The notes beneath the pieces were generated by a model. That model was not told the DNA's origin and did no database searches. It saw only the letters and a program-made list of their open reading frames with translations. A stretch of 64,000 nucleotides of DNA, taken from assembly GCF_004193775.1 (NCBI RefSeq), contig NC_041002.1:9150485-9214484 (forward strand). The letters are read 5' to 3'. Shown piece by piece: positions 37,403-49,800 of this stretch. A program made the translations under genes and the position numbers. Source of the stretch: Glycine soja. Taxonomy: Eukaryota; Streptophyta; Magnoliopsida; Fabales; Fabaceae. The number at the start of each line of letters is the position of its first letter. The stretch's first letter is position 1.

Positions 37403-37820
37403 TGTACAACACACTGGACCAATGCAACACAAGAAGAAGCGAAACAGAACAGAAAAAGTCAGAGAGGGAAGAAAAAGAGTGAAACTTTGGAGGGCAATAT
37501 TTTGGGCATGGGTTGCTTGCCGGGAGATTTTCTTCCTGCACCAGCAATGTTCTTCATACATCCAGCGGTGAGAGAAAAAAACCGAAAATACCCTTCACTT
37601 AACCTACACATTCACCTTCTCCCCTTTCACACCATTCACGCTAGAGTTTCACCCTCTCCCCCTTCGCATCATGTTGTGTTCATAGATTCTCCTCTTCTCT
37701 TCATGGATCCCTTCACCTCATCAATCCATCCTTCATCAATTTGTCTCCCATCATCCTCGCGGCCGCCATCGTCCCACTCTCACAACAATGGCCATCGTCC
37801 CGCTCTCGCGGCAAACCGTC
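37403..37820 (-). promoter_or_regulatory. IYO 5' leader and proximal promoter zone
   Basis: Upstream of the IYO ATG the minus strand has a pyrimidine-rich leader (about 37410-37500), then mixed sequence. No TATA box was recognised, as is common for housekeeping genes. The Mutator-like element begins only about 400-450 bp upstream of the ATG, so the promoter is either very short or extends into that element. Confidence 0.4.
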
Positions 37821-37847
37821 ATAAGTTTTTTTCATCGTATTCTACCT

Positions 37848-37945
37848 ATACGGATTGAAAATCCGTAATGCCTATACAATCCGTATGAACTATACGGATT
37901 GTCAATCCATATGGACTATACTGATTGTCAATCTGTATAGCCCAA
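37848..37945 (+). repeat. Left subterminal repeat cluster of the MULE
   Basis: Three tandem variants of a palindrome built from ATACGGATT and AATCCGTAT, repeated about every 30 bp. Such arrays at MULE ends are candidate transposase-binding sites; that role is inferred. Confidence 0.6.
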
Positions 37946-38145
37946 TAATCAAAATCTATTAGAAAGGATATGCTTCTCTATTATGTGTAAATCATATTTC
38001 ACTTTCACTCACATTTTTTTAAGTGTTTTTTTTTTTTGAAATCTTGATTATAAATATTCTTTTGCTTGCCTACTTTTTTATGAAATAGTATTTTTTATAG
38101 TTACTAAATGACATTAATTGATATTAATGTGTAAATTTTTAGATT

Positions 38146-40094
38146 ATGGTTAGAACGAGAGGATTGCGTTGGGGTTTAGGCAGAGCTTTAGGTAGAGAGG
38201 TTAGTGGTGATGAGGAAGAAGCCCCTTAGCGTCGACGACCGACAGCATTGGCACGTAGACAACGGGTAGCTGCAGCTGTTACCGAGGATATTTAGCATGT
38301 GGATGATGCTATTGACGAGGCTCATGAGGAGCCTCACAATCAAGTTACAAAGAATGTAGATGCTTATTCATAGGATTTTCCAGGCAAGCCCCAAGATACA
38401 TCAGTGTTGATATCATGTGTTGATCATGTGGCAATAAAAGTGTGGGCAAGAGAGATAGTTATTTCTTTAATTATAACATATTTAAATTTTATTTGTGATT
38501 TTAATTTACCTAATTAATTATAATTATTTACAGAAACATACTGAGTTGAAGTTGGCATCTCATGGGAGGAAGGTCGAGAAATTAGGAAGGTCTATACCTC
38601 AAATTGAAGGTTTAGTGGTTGATACAAGCTTAAGTTCTTTTTTCACACAAGGAAACTAGCAGTTTCCATCTGCCCATAGGAGAGATGCGTATAACCCTCG
38701 ATGATGTGGCATCGTTATTACATCTACTCATTATAGGTGCCTTCCATACCTATGTTGCAATAGATGCAGACCAGGCTGTGGAGTTGTTAGTTGAGTTGCT
38801 TGGAGTGACTACACAAGAAGCAATAGATGAGACAGAGCAATGTAGAAGGGCATATGTTCGTCTTGTCTGGCTATGAGACATTTACCGTGCCAAATGTCAC
38901 GCAAGGCAATGGACACTAGCAGTTAGAGCATATTTGTTGCATCTTGTAGGTTGCATACTATTTGCTAACAAGAGTTCCACATATACCATTTGTAGTATTC
39001 TTGAACGCATTTCATGACCTTAATCAATATGGAGGGTTTTCATGGGGAGCGGTTGTACTAGTACTTATGTATGAGAATTTGAATTATGTGTCTCTGCACA
39101 AGGCTAAATATCTTGTAGGATATATCACTCTCTTTTAGGTAATTATATTGATTTTTATCATTGTTATTTGTTTTTAACTTTATATGTATTATTAACGTTT
39201 TCTTATTCATTTTTTTAAAATATGTGTAGTCTTGGATCTACGAGCATTTCCAAAGTATTGGGAATACGATTGCTAATGAGGACTACCATGAGAGCAAACC
39301 ATGTGCGTGTCGTTGAAAGTGTGGGAAGGCATTGCTAGTGACCACTTATCATAAGTGGTTGGATAGGTTGACAGCAAATGTTGTTTGTTGGATATCTTAT
39401 GGTGATCACCGTGCTTTCAAAGAATTTGAGTTGATTTCACTATTTTCTGGACATATTAGATAAGGTCCATATATTGTTAGACACCTACCAGAGAGGCTAT
39501 TACTATAGTTTGGCTATGTTCAATCCATTCCTCCATTCCCTAGGGATTATAGCTCTCCATCTCTATCCATAGAGGACATTGATGATAAATGACTGCACTT
39601 TTCACAATACCTTGCACTGATAGGAGAGTTTGTTACTTTTCTTGCTCAGTGTACTCCAGGCTATATCGAGTGATATGATGTCTCACCCATTCATGAGCCC
39701 ATCACAAGTTGGGGAGCCTCCTAGACATTCACTCATGGTGCATGATCCGACAACAATTATGACACATTCACCTGCAGCAGCACCTATTGATGCTAAGATG
39801 TCTCGACATGCAGTGGTATAATGTACTTACAATTCTATTAAGCAAAATTTTTCTTAAATATTATGATATTTATTATTCACGTTGTTGCCATTGTCTTAAG
39901 TCGTATGCCAAAAGATAGCAGAAAGATTGCAACACATGTCAGATATGAAGATGGTGATTGTTGGAACTGATGCAGACACTATAATAGACTGTGTATAAGA
40001 TTAGTCAGGGGTGTCACTGAGAATGAAATTTTTTTATGTTCGGTCAAGACAAAGGAGGGATACACAGGGTAGAGATGATGGTGGACGAGGATGA
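38146..40094 (+). pseudogene. Plant mobile domain (MAIN/MAIL-like) gene of the MULE, broken
   Basis: The ATG at 38146 begins MVRTRGLRWGLGRALGRE, followed by RRRPTALARRQR, the usual start of transposon-borne PMD proteins. After an intron, SHGRKVEKLGRSIPQIEGLV (38550) and ITLDDVASLLHL (38690) mark the PMD. It continues through RAYLLHLVGCILFANKS (about 38930), WIYEHF (39235), VCWISYGDHRAFKEFELIS (39390) and FGYVQSIPPFP (39510), and ends near 40094. Many stops and frameshifts make it a pseudogene. PMD proteins of the host MAIN family act in genome stability and silencing; what transposon-borne copies do is not established. Database names such as phosphatase 7 long-form homolog often attach to such copies. 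Confidence 0.8.
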
Positions 40095-40798
40095 TGATTT
40101 TGTATTATTTCATTGACTATGTATCTAACTATGATTAACATATGCGTTTATTTTGTATCTGAATATTATAATTCGGAAACAAAAATTGTCTTCATTACAC
40201 AAATATGATTACTAAAGTGTTACATGCATTATCCATGACATTACAACTGTCTAACTTACAAACCCATCAACAATAACAAAATCTTCCATCTTCAATCTTC
40301 TCATAGATCAACATGTTGTGTGGTCAACCTCATGAAATTAGTAAACCGGTGTATTCGACTAATATAAGGAGTAGGCCACTGTTTTGCTTCATAATAACAA
40401 TTTGTTGACCATAACAAAGTAGTTCATGGCATAGGACAACCATCTCTCAAAAAAACCTATTACAATGACCAGTACACATTCAAATGTTAATAACATACGT
40501 TATAATAAAAAAATTAACGAAATGGTTCATTGCTATACCTGAACAAAATGATTGTCATAGACATGACCAATACATATAATGCAATGCACAAAACTATCTC
40601 TCGATGGTTGACTTCTAAGAAGGAAAAATGTCATGCTTTGTTGGAGAGAAAGAGAAACAAGGATGTCGTTATACTTTGATGTAATGACATCACTCATATT
40701 GATAATATTCATATACTTATCCATGTTTACCTGTACGTAAGAAATTTAATCAATATTATAATTATAATATTTATCCATCAATGTGTAACAAAATACTT

Positions 40799-43229
40799 TT
40801 ATATCATGCATAACCCATCAACAAGTAGAGACCGCTTTAAATATTCATATCTATCTATGCCACCAAACAGGATTATATAGTCATCACGCCTTTGCCCAAG
40901 TTCTATGAGCAAATGATTATGAACCAAACACCATGAATCTTCACCCAAACCTAATAAGGAAGCAATTACACGATATCCACAATTATCATCAGCTTTGACA
41001 TCAACAATGTCTTCAATGAAATCCTGCATGTATGGATGAAATTAATCCAATATTGGCATGTTCCTCTTCAGTTTTGTTTGTTCAGATGATGATCTAGACC
41101 GTTTCAGGGTGGAGGAGCTATCTTGCACCGAATGTAATGCATCCACATATTCAAAGTAAGATGGATCATGCTTCGTTGATCTTTGTTGTTCGATCATCCA
41201 TTTCTTTTGACCACCTTTTGCTTTGACGTTTTCAGGAGGAGCACACATCAAAGTTAGGTTAGGGTATGCAAGTTCCCGAAGTTTACTCCTTAGAGTCACT
41301 TTGCCACATATATCAAGATTTTCAAATCGGATGAATATGGCTTCTATCTCTTAGGTCATGCAAACTTCAAGCTCAGATAAACCTTGGTCTGAAAAAATTA
41401 GCATTTGCCAAAACATATGGACTGTATCAAGTGGTATGCTACCAACAACATATCTAGCTAGCTCACATGCACATAGGAGACCATGAGTAGTCCTCATAAT
41501 GCATCCACAATGAGAACTGTCAATGTCAGCATAATTCACTCGTTCTAACTCAATAGCAATCTGGTTTAACGCATATCTTGGTACCATGCCAATTAGTCTC
41601 TTGTATAAGATAACTTTAAAAACATGCCTGACCACATGTGTGTTTCTCTTAAAAGATGTCTTTATTTCATTGTGTTGCAAAATAATCATGGCATATCAAA
41701 TACTACATAGGTCTCCAAGTCTATTTTGGAGTAATCTTTTAAGGTCCAATGTGAAGACTCAACCCTGCATTTAAAAAGGCAAAGAATTATTTTCATCCAT
41801 TAATGTGTTCTTATAAAAAATAATATAGATTAACAATTTTCATATCTATTAGTTGTTGTATTTCCTAGATGTGTTACCTTATTCGTCCATACTTTTACAA
41901 ATCTTTGTCTATGGGGAATCAATCATGTGTCTTTCACGTAGTCAACAAACATTAGCCATAGTGAACAAGCAATTTCAAACTTCGTAAGGCAGTCATCATA
42001 CTCTATCTTAGTAGGACAATCCACAAGACTTCCCTTATGCTTCCATCACATAGCCTGATGCATTTTTTGACCCACATACATTTTACATTTTACCTTAACA
42101 TTCTTATCAATGTGAAACCGACACAACAAGTTAGTTGACTCAGGGAACACAATTTTCACTACATTCATCCATGTTGAATCTCTGTCACTAATAATTACTT
42201 GAAGGATTGCATCACTTCTCATAAAAATACCTATAAACTGTTCAAGAGCCCAGGCAACATTGTTTATAGTTCACCCTCCAAATAGGCAAATGCAACTGAA
42301 AATGTCATCCCAGCAGATGTCACACCAACAATGTCAAGTAAAGGCAATTTGTATATGTTTGTTTTGTATGTATTGTCCATGAGGAATACCAAATGACATG
42401 CATTACTTAATTTTACTGCATCTGAATGTGTCCAAAATATATCACATACAACATTTTCATCCTTCAATCTATGCTAATGAATATACATATCACGTTCAAG
42501 TAGCTTCATTAATTGTTGCATTTCAATATTACTACCTCTTATAGAAGAACAATAAGCATATCTTGCATTATAGACTTGCCTCATTATTGTACAATTGTTG
42601 GCATTGTACTCCTTCAAAGTGAAAAGAATATTCTTTGGTTTTACCATTGACTTTGTCATATCACCAAGAATAATCTTCTCATCCTTAGTTAGTCGACCAA
42701 CATATGGATGTCCACTCAATGACTTAGTCAATGTATGATTATGAGTCTCACATATTAACTTGACCATCCACCATTCACCTCCCGGAACTGGTTTCGCTCG
42801 TAGCTTAAAAGGGCAACCATATTTTCTAGTGCTAGTCACCATCGGTACTAAATCTTTCTTGTATGCTCTATACTTTCCAGTCCTCTCACAAACCAATTAA
42901 AACAAATGAGGTCTTTTTTCTCTTTTCAATTGATGTGTCAGACCTCATTATCACAGCCACAAAATCATATCATACGCAACAGTACGAGCCCATTACAATA
43001 CGTCTTCATGGGTAAAAAACACCTACAAAAAGAACAATACATGTTTAGTCTTGTTAGAACTTTCATTTACATATTTTAACCAAATAGAAAATTATATCAA
43101 TACCTGAGAAGTATTGAAGACATCAAAACAATCAATATTTTCAACCACAACAAGTTTGTCTCTTGTGTCTTCATTCATATTAATTTCTTTAGACATAATG
43201 CTCTCATATATCCACTTATCTTCATCCAT
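40799..43229 (-). pseudogene. MULE transposase with FAR1, SWIM and OTU domains, broken
   Basis: The first exon (43104-43229) starts MDEDKWIYESIMSKE. The next, from 43022, holds the FAR1-type DNA-binding region (42474-42896: YGCPFKLRAKP and WWMVKLICETHNH). The MULE DDE core follows at 42264-42467 (HLVFLMDNTYKTNIYKLPLL, DIVGVTS). A SWIM zinc-finger region lies at 41351-41689, but its final His is Cys (LLCACELA). A linker occupies 41042-41299. An OTU cysteine-protease-like domain occupies 40799-41029 and keeps the catalytic-type DNCGYR motif. Stops separate these blocks. In live elements the DDE part cuts and joins DNA; the OTU part would be predicted to cleave ubiquitin-like chains, which is inferred from the fold only. 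Confidence 0.85.
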
Positions 43230-43289
43230 CTTAACAAAACATTAAAAAGAAAAAATAATAATGACAAACTAAGGAAAACTAATGAAATT

Positions 43290-43370
43290 CGATACATATA
43301 GCCTATATGAATTGACAATCTGTTAGCTCATATAGATTGTTAATTCATATAGGCTATACGGATAAGTATT
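43290..43370 (-). repeat. Right subterminal repeat cluster of the MULE
   Basis: Variants of the left-end palindrome in inverted orientation, with GAATTGACAATC and GCCTATATGAATT units spaced about 30 bp apart. They are more diverged than on the left. Confidence 0.5.
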
Positions 43371-43468
43371 TCGCAGATATGTAAAAAACTTACCTTCGGA
43401 CTGTTGTTGCCACCACAACAACCACCACCACAATAATGAAGGCAATGCAGGTAACAAACCACCACAAG

Positions 43469-43861
43469 TCAAGGGAAGAAGGAGCTCAACGAAGTAAGAA
43501 GAAGAAATTGAATGGTGTAAGAAGAAATTGAAAACGAAAGGAAGGAAGGAAGGAGAATAAGTAAAAAAAAAAAGACAATGTTGGAATTAATAAAAAAATT
43601 GAATGGCATAAGAAGAAAAACTTGCTTGTCGATGTCTTTAACTTGAGCCTCGGCCCATGTGAGCCCAACATGGTCGATGGAAGCAACTAATTGAAGATTG
43701 TTGCTTCCTGCATTTCCAAGTTGTCTTCTTTCACCTTTTTCAAAATACTTTCCAGAAGCCAAAATAGGAGATGCATTCTGCAATATAATTTTACATTCTA
43801 GATGCCAAAAAGATGCATACAGTAATTTGGAGGTGTAGGAAGCAACAACCCGAATTGACAT
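43469..43861 (-). other. Unrecognised minus-strand open frame beside the MULE
   Basis: A 130-codon frame whose first 85 codons look protein-like (SGKYFEKGERRQLGNAGSNN, DHVGLTWAEAQVKDIDKQ) and whose last 45 codons are low-complexity hydrophobic. The start and splice signals are unclear. It may be a captured gene fragment, part of a neighbouring transposon or chance. The family was not recognised. Confidence 0.25.
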
Positions 43862-44287
43862 CCAAACTCCGAATGAATGTGTGGGAGGGATGGGTGTATG
43901 TGTGTGGCTATTGCTATTTAGACTCCCTTAATTTATCAATGCCTCCCCATTTACTTTATGTTTTCTCGAATGATCCTGTAGAATACACTCCCTTTTATCA
44001 ATATGCATCAACTCTCCCTACAATAGCACTAGCAACACAATTATGATAACCAAACCAAGAAGGTCTAGTTCAATTTGTTAAGTTGTATACGATACGTGAG
44101 TGTTGTAAACTTTTGATATTGTCTTTAATTCCTAAAAAAAAGTACAATTATGATCATGAGATCATTGACCTGATGACAATAGCATCGACTCACCAAGGCG
44201 TATAAATGTTTTTGACTGTTTCAAAAGTGAAAGTGGGGTGAGACAATAAAATCATATATCCCTTATTCTTTTTACAAGAAAAAAAGG

Positions 44288-44680
44288 TTTAAGTATGTTT
44301 TTAATCCCTATAAGTTTAAAGTTTTTTAATTTTGGTTCCTATAAAATATTTTGTCAATTTTTAGTCTTTGTAAGTGGATATTGTTTCAATTTTAATCCTG
44401 TAACATATTTTGCTCATTTTTAGTTCTTATAAGTTTGAGTTTTTCCAATTTTCATCCCTATAATCACAAACTTGTGGACTATGAATGAAAAAATTAAAAT
44501 CTTAAAGAAACTAAAATTAAAAAAAACTCACAAGGATTAAAATTGAACAAAAAAACTTACAGGGATCAAAATTGAAAAAGCGTCAACTTACCAGAATTAA
44601 AATTAAAAAAAAAATGAACTTACAAGAATTAAAATTAAAAAAAAAATTAACTTTCTGGGTCCAAAAAAAAAAAAAGCGCT
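44288..44680. repeat. Inverted arrays of short TTTTAATCCCTATAAG-type repeats
   Basis: The left half has four spaced copies of a unit like TTTTTAATCCCTATAAG, and the right half has four copies of its complement (CTTACAGGGATCAAAATTG and variants). The centre lies near 44465. The whole forms a roughly 390-bp imperfect inverted repeat, common in legume genomes as a MITE-type element. Ends and target duplication were not fixed. Confidence 0.6.
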
Positions 44681-46340
44681 TACTACATATTGATGATTGT
44701 ATATTGTTTTTATTTTAACAAATTGATAAATTGTACATAGTGTTTTTTTTTGTTTGCTTTGTTTTGTTTTATTCTCTGATCAAAGACTATATATATAGTT
44801 AATTTCAAACGCTACCATTATCAATGATGAGATGATAGGAGAGGCAACAGCAGCAGCATATATATTATTGAAACTCCCCGGTAGGTATATGAAGACCATT
44901 CACACGTGAACTATGATGCTCAGAATATTTTACGACTATGATTCTATCTTGCAACCATAATATGTGCTTTGTAATGATGGAATCCATTACATGAAGTGTG
45001 CAAGTTGGCGTTTCATGCAAATTTAAAAATGAAAGTGTTGCTTCTGGGAATTTGCTTACTTTATTCATTCTATAGTTTGTTGCGTGGCTGCTCTAAGCTA
45101 ATTTTCTTATGGCAAGTGCTGAGGCTGTAAAGGGGATTCCCCTTCCCCTAGCGCAAAAGGATGCAACCAAATAGAACTATACCTAATATGGAACAATCAT
45201 TCTAATTATAACCATTCCATTTTTAAAATTAAAGTTTGGTCTGGTCAAGAAGCCCTCTTAAATTAAACTTTCAAGACCATAGAGGCAAAAGTTAAGCTGA
45301 AATTTTGCAAAAGGTGACACCCTCCTAAGAGGATACGAAGACTCTTGTATATGATGGAGTATATTCTTCATAAACAAATCAATTGAAAACTACTCCGGTC
45401 TTTAAAGTTTAAACATTATTATCGTTGTCTTTGGACCACCGAAGAGCCAACAACCTGAATTAATAAGAACCTTAAATTAATTATTAAATTGTAAAGTAGA
45501 GACCTCAATTATATATCTACTTTTGCTGTCCCGATTCCATTTTGCATCTTCTCTTTGAATGTACCCCTGAAGTCAGAACCTAACCAAGAGCTTTATAGTA
45601 ACATTCTAGCTAGGATTAATAATTATTTGGAATTATCTCGTAGCGCATGATCTAGTTTAGTGGCATATATATGCTGAAATGAAATCCTAGGAAGCACAAT
45701 TCATATGTATAATGGAATAAGATTTTTTTTTTTTTAGAATAGTCGCACTGAAGTTTAAACCTTTGATCTCATATCTATTATCCCAAATCCTTCATCAATA
45801 AACCGATACTAGTGGTTCTTGTGATATGATTAATTAACACCGGGTATCGAATTTTTGCATTTATAGCACTTAATGATTTTTTTGCAGAATACAAATTTAA
45901 TCAATTCAACCGTCCGATAACTTGATATTATCTTTTTAATCATATACATCAAATTTTACATAATTTAGACAATCATTTATATGTTATCCAGTAATGAACT
46001 TCTACTCATATTTTAAATAATATATTTGCTAAAATAAAGCAATGCTTTGAAATATCATTTAGTTTTTTATTTGTATGAAATTTTATAAATGAAATATATT
46101 TTATACAATAATTCAATCGAGCAGTTTGATTATTTAAATTCATATTCTACTAAAAAAGGTATTAATTTAAGAGAGGAAAAAATTGATACCTAGTGTAAAT
46201 TGATTGTTTGTATCCTATAAGAAACGATCATGAGAAAACTTCTCATAAAACAATTTATTTTAACCATGACATCTATAAATGAATAATTAAGATCATAGAT
46301 AAAATCAATATTAACCATTTTTATATATAATTATATAATC
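44681..46340. other. Spacer downstream of SPL, no gene supported
   Basis: A 67-codon minus-strand frame (44865-45068) has ordinary amino-acid composition but no recognisable domain or splice partners, so it is not called a gene. The remainder is AT-rich without structure. Confidence 0.45.
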
Positions 46341-46383
46341 AAGATTTACTGTTCTGGTTAGAATAATTCACATGTGCTATATG

Positions 46384-46492
46384 TGCACATGCACACATTT
46401 TGCTCCCTTATCATTGGTTGACACTTAACATAAGTTTCATTAATAATAAAAAATAAGGTTATGTGACAAAATGAAATGTGTGCATAGACACT
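46384..46492. repeat. Small inverted-repeat element (possible MITE)
   Basis: GCACACATTTTGCTCCCTTA at the left is mirrored by GACAAAATGAAATGTGTGC at the right, giving about 110 bp with imperfect inverted ends. No duplication was established. Confidence 0.35.
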
Positions 46493-46875
46493 ACTATTGT
46501 TGTTGTCCAAAGACACAGCTGAATTTCACCTAAACTACAGAAAATACATGTTCACTTCAAAGACATGAACATGAGTGTCACTGTCATTAACAACAGTTAA
46601 TACAACTCAACCCAAATGGCTCGGTTCTTTTTTTATCCTTTTGAAATGCTCAAGTGGTATATGTGCTATACAGTTGGATTTTCTTGACCTTCCTTTTTCT
46701 CCTCAATACAAACACTCCGCTACCATGGTTAGTTAATAAGATATTTCTCCCTCCCCTATGAATCAATTCACCAATAACAGTCCCGCTAGACCACTACTAC
46801 AGCATCACAAACATAGGTATCAATAAAAATGGTCATGCTAATGACACTTTGAGGCTTTAAACAATAAACAACCTT

Positions 46876-49800
46876 TCACACAGTTGGGAAACAGTAGTCC
46901 TCATTTTCCCACTTCACCAAAACAGAATTTCTTTGCTGCTCCACCCTCTGAAGATGTGAGGACAGTTGGAACAAATCAACCGTGGCTGCATGTTCCGAGG
47001 AAAAATGGTGTTTGACGTCGAGCAACTCTGATGGTTGGCAAATATCATCTCCGTGGTGGACTCGGAGAGCATGACCAGTGTTAGAAAATGTCGCAGCGGA
47101 TCTATTCTTGATAACCTCCTTGGAGGTTGTATTACATGGAAAGGACTCATTTGGTGCATGTTTATCTGCAGAGCTTATCCTCAAAGGAGTTTCGGAAATT
47201 TGACCATCTCTGTTGGGTATGCAGATGCCACTAAAGACTCGATGACTGGTTAATGGATTGCATGCTGCGTGGTGTGACAGATACTGTGACTGATCTGACA
47301 GAAGAGAGAGAGCACAGCTTGATGATTCCTGATCAAGTGTGATGGGTGCAGTAAGTTGGGAACTGTAAATCGAGTCCTCTTCCAGTTTGACGCGTCCACT
47401 CTGAGAGATTTGAGCATGCTTTCCGGGGAAAAGGATGCTGCTTTGAAATATGTCTTGAAAGGGAAACATGGGTTTGTTCTGTAGTGAAGACCCCAGATAC
47501 TTAGTACCTGCTAACACAATCAATATAAGAGAAGTCTCAGTCTCTCAGTGTAACTGCAGATACCCTTCCTATTGGGAAGGTTTGTTGGAAAAAGTAAGAT
47601 TGTGACAGGAATACCAAAAATCCAACAAAGAAAATAAAAAAACAAGGAAAATTTTCTAGAGCACTTGTGAATGACAGATGAAATTAGAGTTGGATCTTGT
47701 ATAACTTCATTACAACAGTTACAATCCTTAGTGTCAAGTTTAAGTATGCATAGTGTACACTTAGGATACATTTTACATTTCTCAGTGATTATGGAGTACA
47801 CATCATCCTGGTAAGAAGATTCCAGCAGTGAATTTTGTTTTTCAAATTATGAATTGAAAAATCTTTAAATAACTGTATAATTGCAAATATACAAGTCCTA
47901 CTATGATAAAGAAAAACATGCTTCAATACTGGTATGCTTTGCTTGAACTTTGTGCATAACTGCATAAAAAATTTTAATAAATAAATGCCAACATTTGTTA
48001 AATGGTTCACATCATTCCCTGGGACCACGATATAAGGTGATAAGAGTGATAACATAAAAAGAACCTGTAAGCACTTCTTTTGTCTGGAATGTTTAAAAAA
48101 TTCATGGTGTCTTTTCAAGATATAATGGTTTTAATTTTCGTTCATGGCAGGAGTTGTATCATTATCTTTTGAAAACTCCTCCGGTGTAGTCAAAAAGTCA
48201 TTGGACGGGGAGAATAAAAGAAGCTTTCAGTGCAGCTAACATAACCACATTAGCTTGAGTTGACCAAAATATCCCATGGTATTGGCATCTTACTGTTAAA
48301 AGAAGACACATTTGCTTTCTTGTTTAAATGACTTCATTCCCATGATAGATATTTGATAGAACAGAACATTTGAAGAATAAATATTATAACAGAATCAAAC
48401 AAACATTATTTAGTTATACACTATCAGACAAAATTCTAGACATATCTGCTTATAGTGACCAAAAATGCATGATATCTATAGCATATGTCTAGAGGCAACT
48501 AATAGAAAATGCCAAAACTTATTTATATTTTGTCCCTTGAGGATGAGGATGAGGATTGACTATTGAGTAAAGAGATTTCTGCTATACAACTTGTACATCA
48601 TAGACTCAGGAATATAATCACATAGAAGAGCACATAGAGTTAAAAAGAAATATATAAGCAAAAGGGAAAATAAAATAATATACCTATCAATGTCATATGG
48701 TGCTGCATCAACTATCAAAGTAAAAAATGTACACCAGTCTTCAAAATTCTTTTAGTAGTTAATTAAAAAAAATCTTCTATTCAAAGTCCTCCATTACATA
48801 GTTATAATTGCAGATAGACCCCACCCACCTTCACACATAATCCTAAGTAATATGGTTATGAATGTCTCTTGACATAGAAATGCTACAAAATGAAGCCACA
48901 TAAGCAACATTGGCTCACAGTTTTGGCAATCATAATGCAACCACAATTGTGACTATGACCGCAATTTTAAAACTTGATAAAAACTCAATTTTATGTAATA
49001 GTGCATAGAGCCTATCAAATTTGATTTGCAGTATGCTACTCAAATTTAAGCAAGGGGTATGATTTTAATTGCTTTTTATTTTTTTCACTATGGATAAGTC
49101 ATGCTTGCTTACCTAGCAGGTACTCCAAGTATGGACAACATGATATCGTAAAGAAATCATTATGAACAGCATGATGTCGATTTTGAAATATAATTCTAGT
49201 TGTCAGGTTATTGTATTGAAAGCTTCATGTCAATATCATTTCGCCATGGTTACATTGAACTATGTGTGATCAGCTAATAAGAACGGATTTTCAGTATGCA
49301 TTGTCCTTCTTATTCTTTCTTATCAAGTGCTATAACTTCCCCTAACTCTTTTTCCAACATACACCTCTATGAAACCTCTAACTCTTCATAGTTCATACTA
49401 AAGCATTAGTGTCTAAACATTATGAATGTCTCAACTTTCTTGAATGATTTCTCTTTTTCTTTTATCAAAAATATCACTACCTAATATCCAATGGCTTCAT
49501 TTATCCCTTTATCCTCATTCTATTGTATACCTGATTATTCATTTAAATTGTATTTCTGCTAAAGAAGTTAAACATGAAAAATTTTGAAATATGAAAAGTG
49601 CTTAACAAACTGGACATGAAATGCATCCACTAGAGCTGCTAAATGACAAGTCACACATCAAGAAATTACCAATATCAAAAATTGCAGTTGGACAATAAAA
49701 TAGAAGTTTTAAAAGTTGAACTTTGAATGATAACTGTCTTATCTAATGCCAATGAAGACTATCAGAATGCATTTTTCATACCTTGATATGACTGAAGAAT

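Larger units (their letters stand above)
37848..43370. mobile_element. Mutator-like element (MULE) carrying transposase/OTU and PMD genes
   Basis: Both ends carry inverted clusters of a short palindromic motif, TATACGGATTGTCAATCCATA and its variants (37848-37945 on the left; 43290-43370 on the right). Between them are a minus-strand FAR1/MULE transposase/SWIM/OTU gene (40799-43229) and a plus-strand plant-mobile-domain gene (38146-40094). They are convergent, the two-gene plan of an autonomous Mutator-type transposon. Weak similarity of the flanks (TAAGTTTTTT near 37822 and, inverted, near 43390) suggests the true termini lie somewhat further out. No target duplication was fixed. Both genes are broken. 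Confidence 0.75.

Noticed and set aside
37310..37858. 182-codon plus-strand open frame near the IYO start
   Set aside because: It overlaps IYO exon 1 and its leader in antisense and runs into MULE-end repeats; its Ser/Pro-rich translation is what the CT/GA-rich leader gives in that frame.
44865..45068. Small minus-strand gene of 67 codons
   Set aside because: No domain, no splice partner, no promoter signs; length is within chance for this region.
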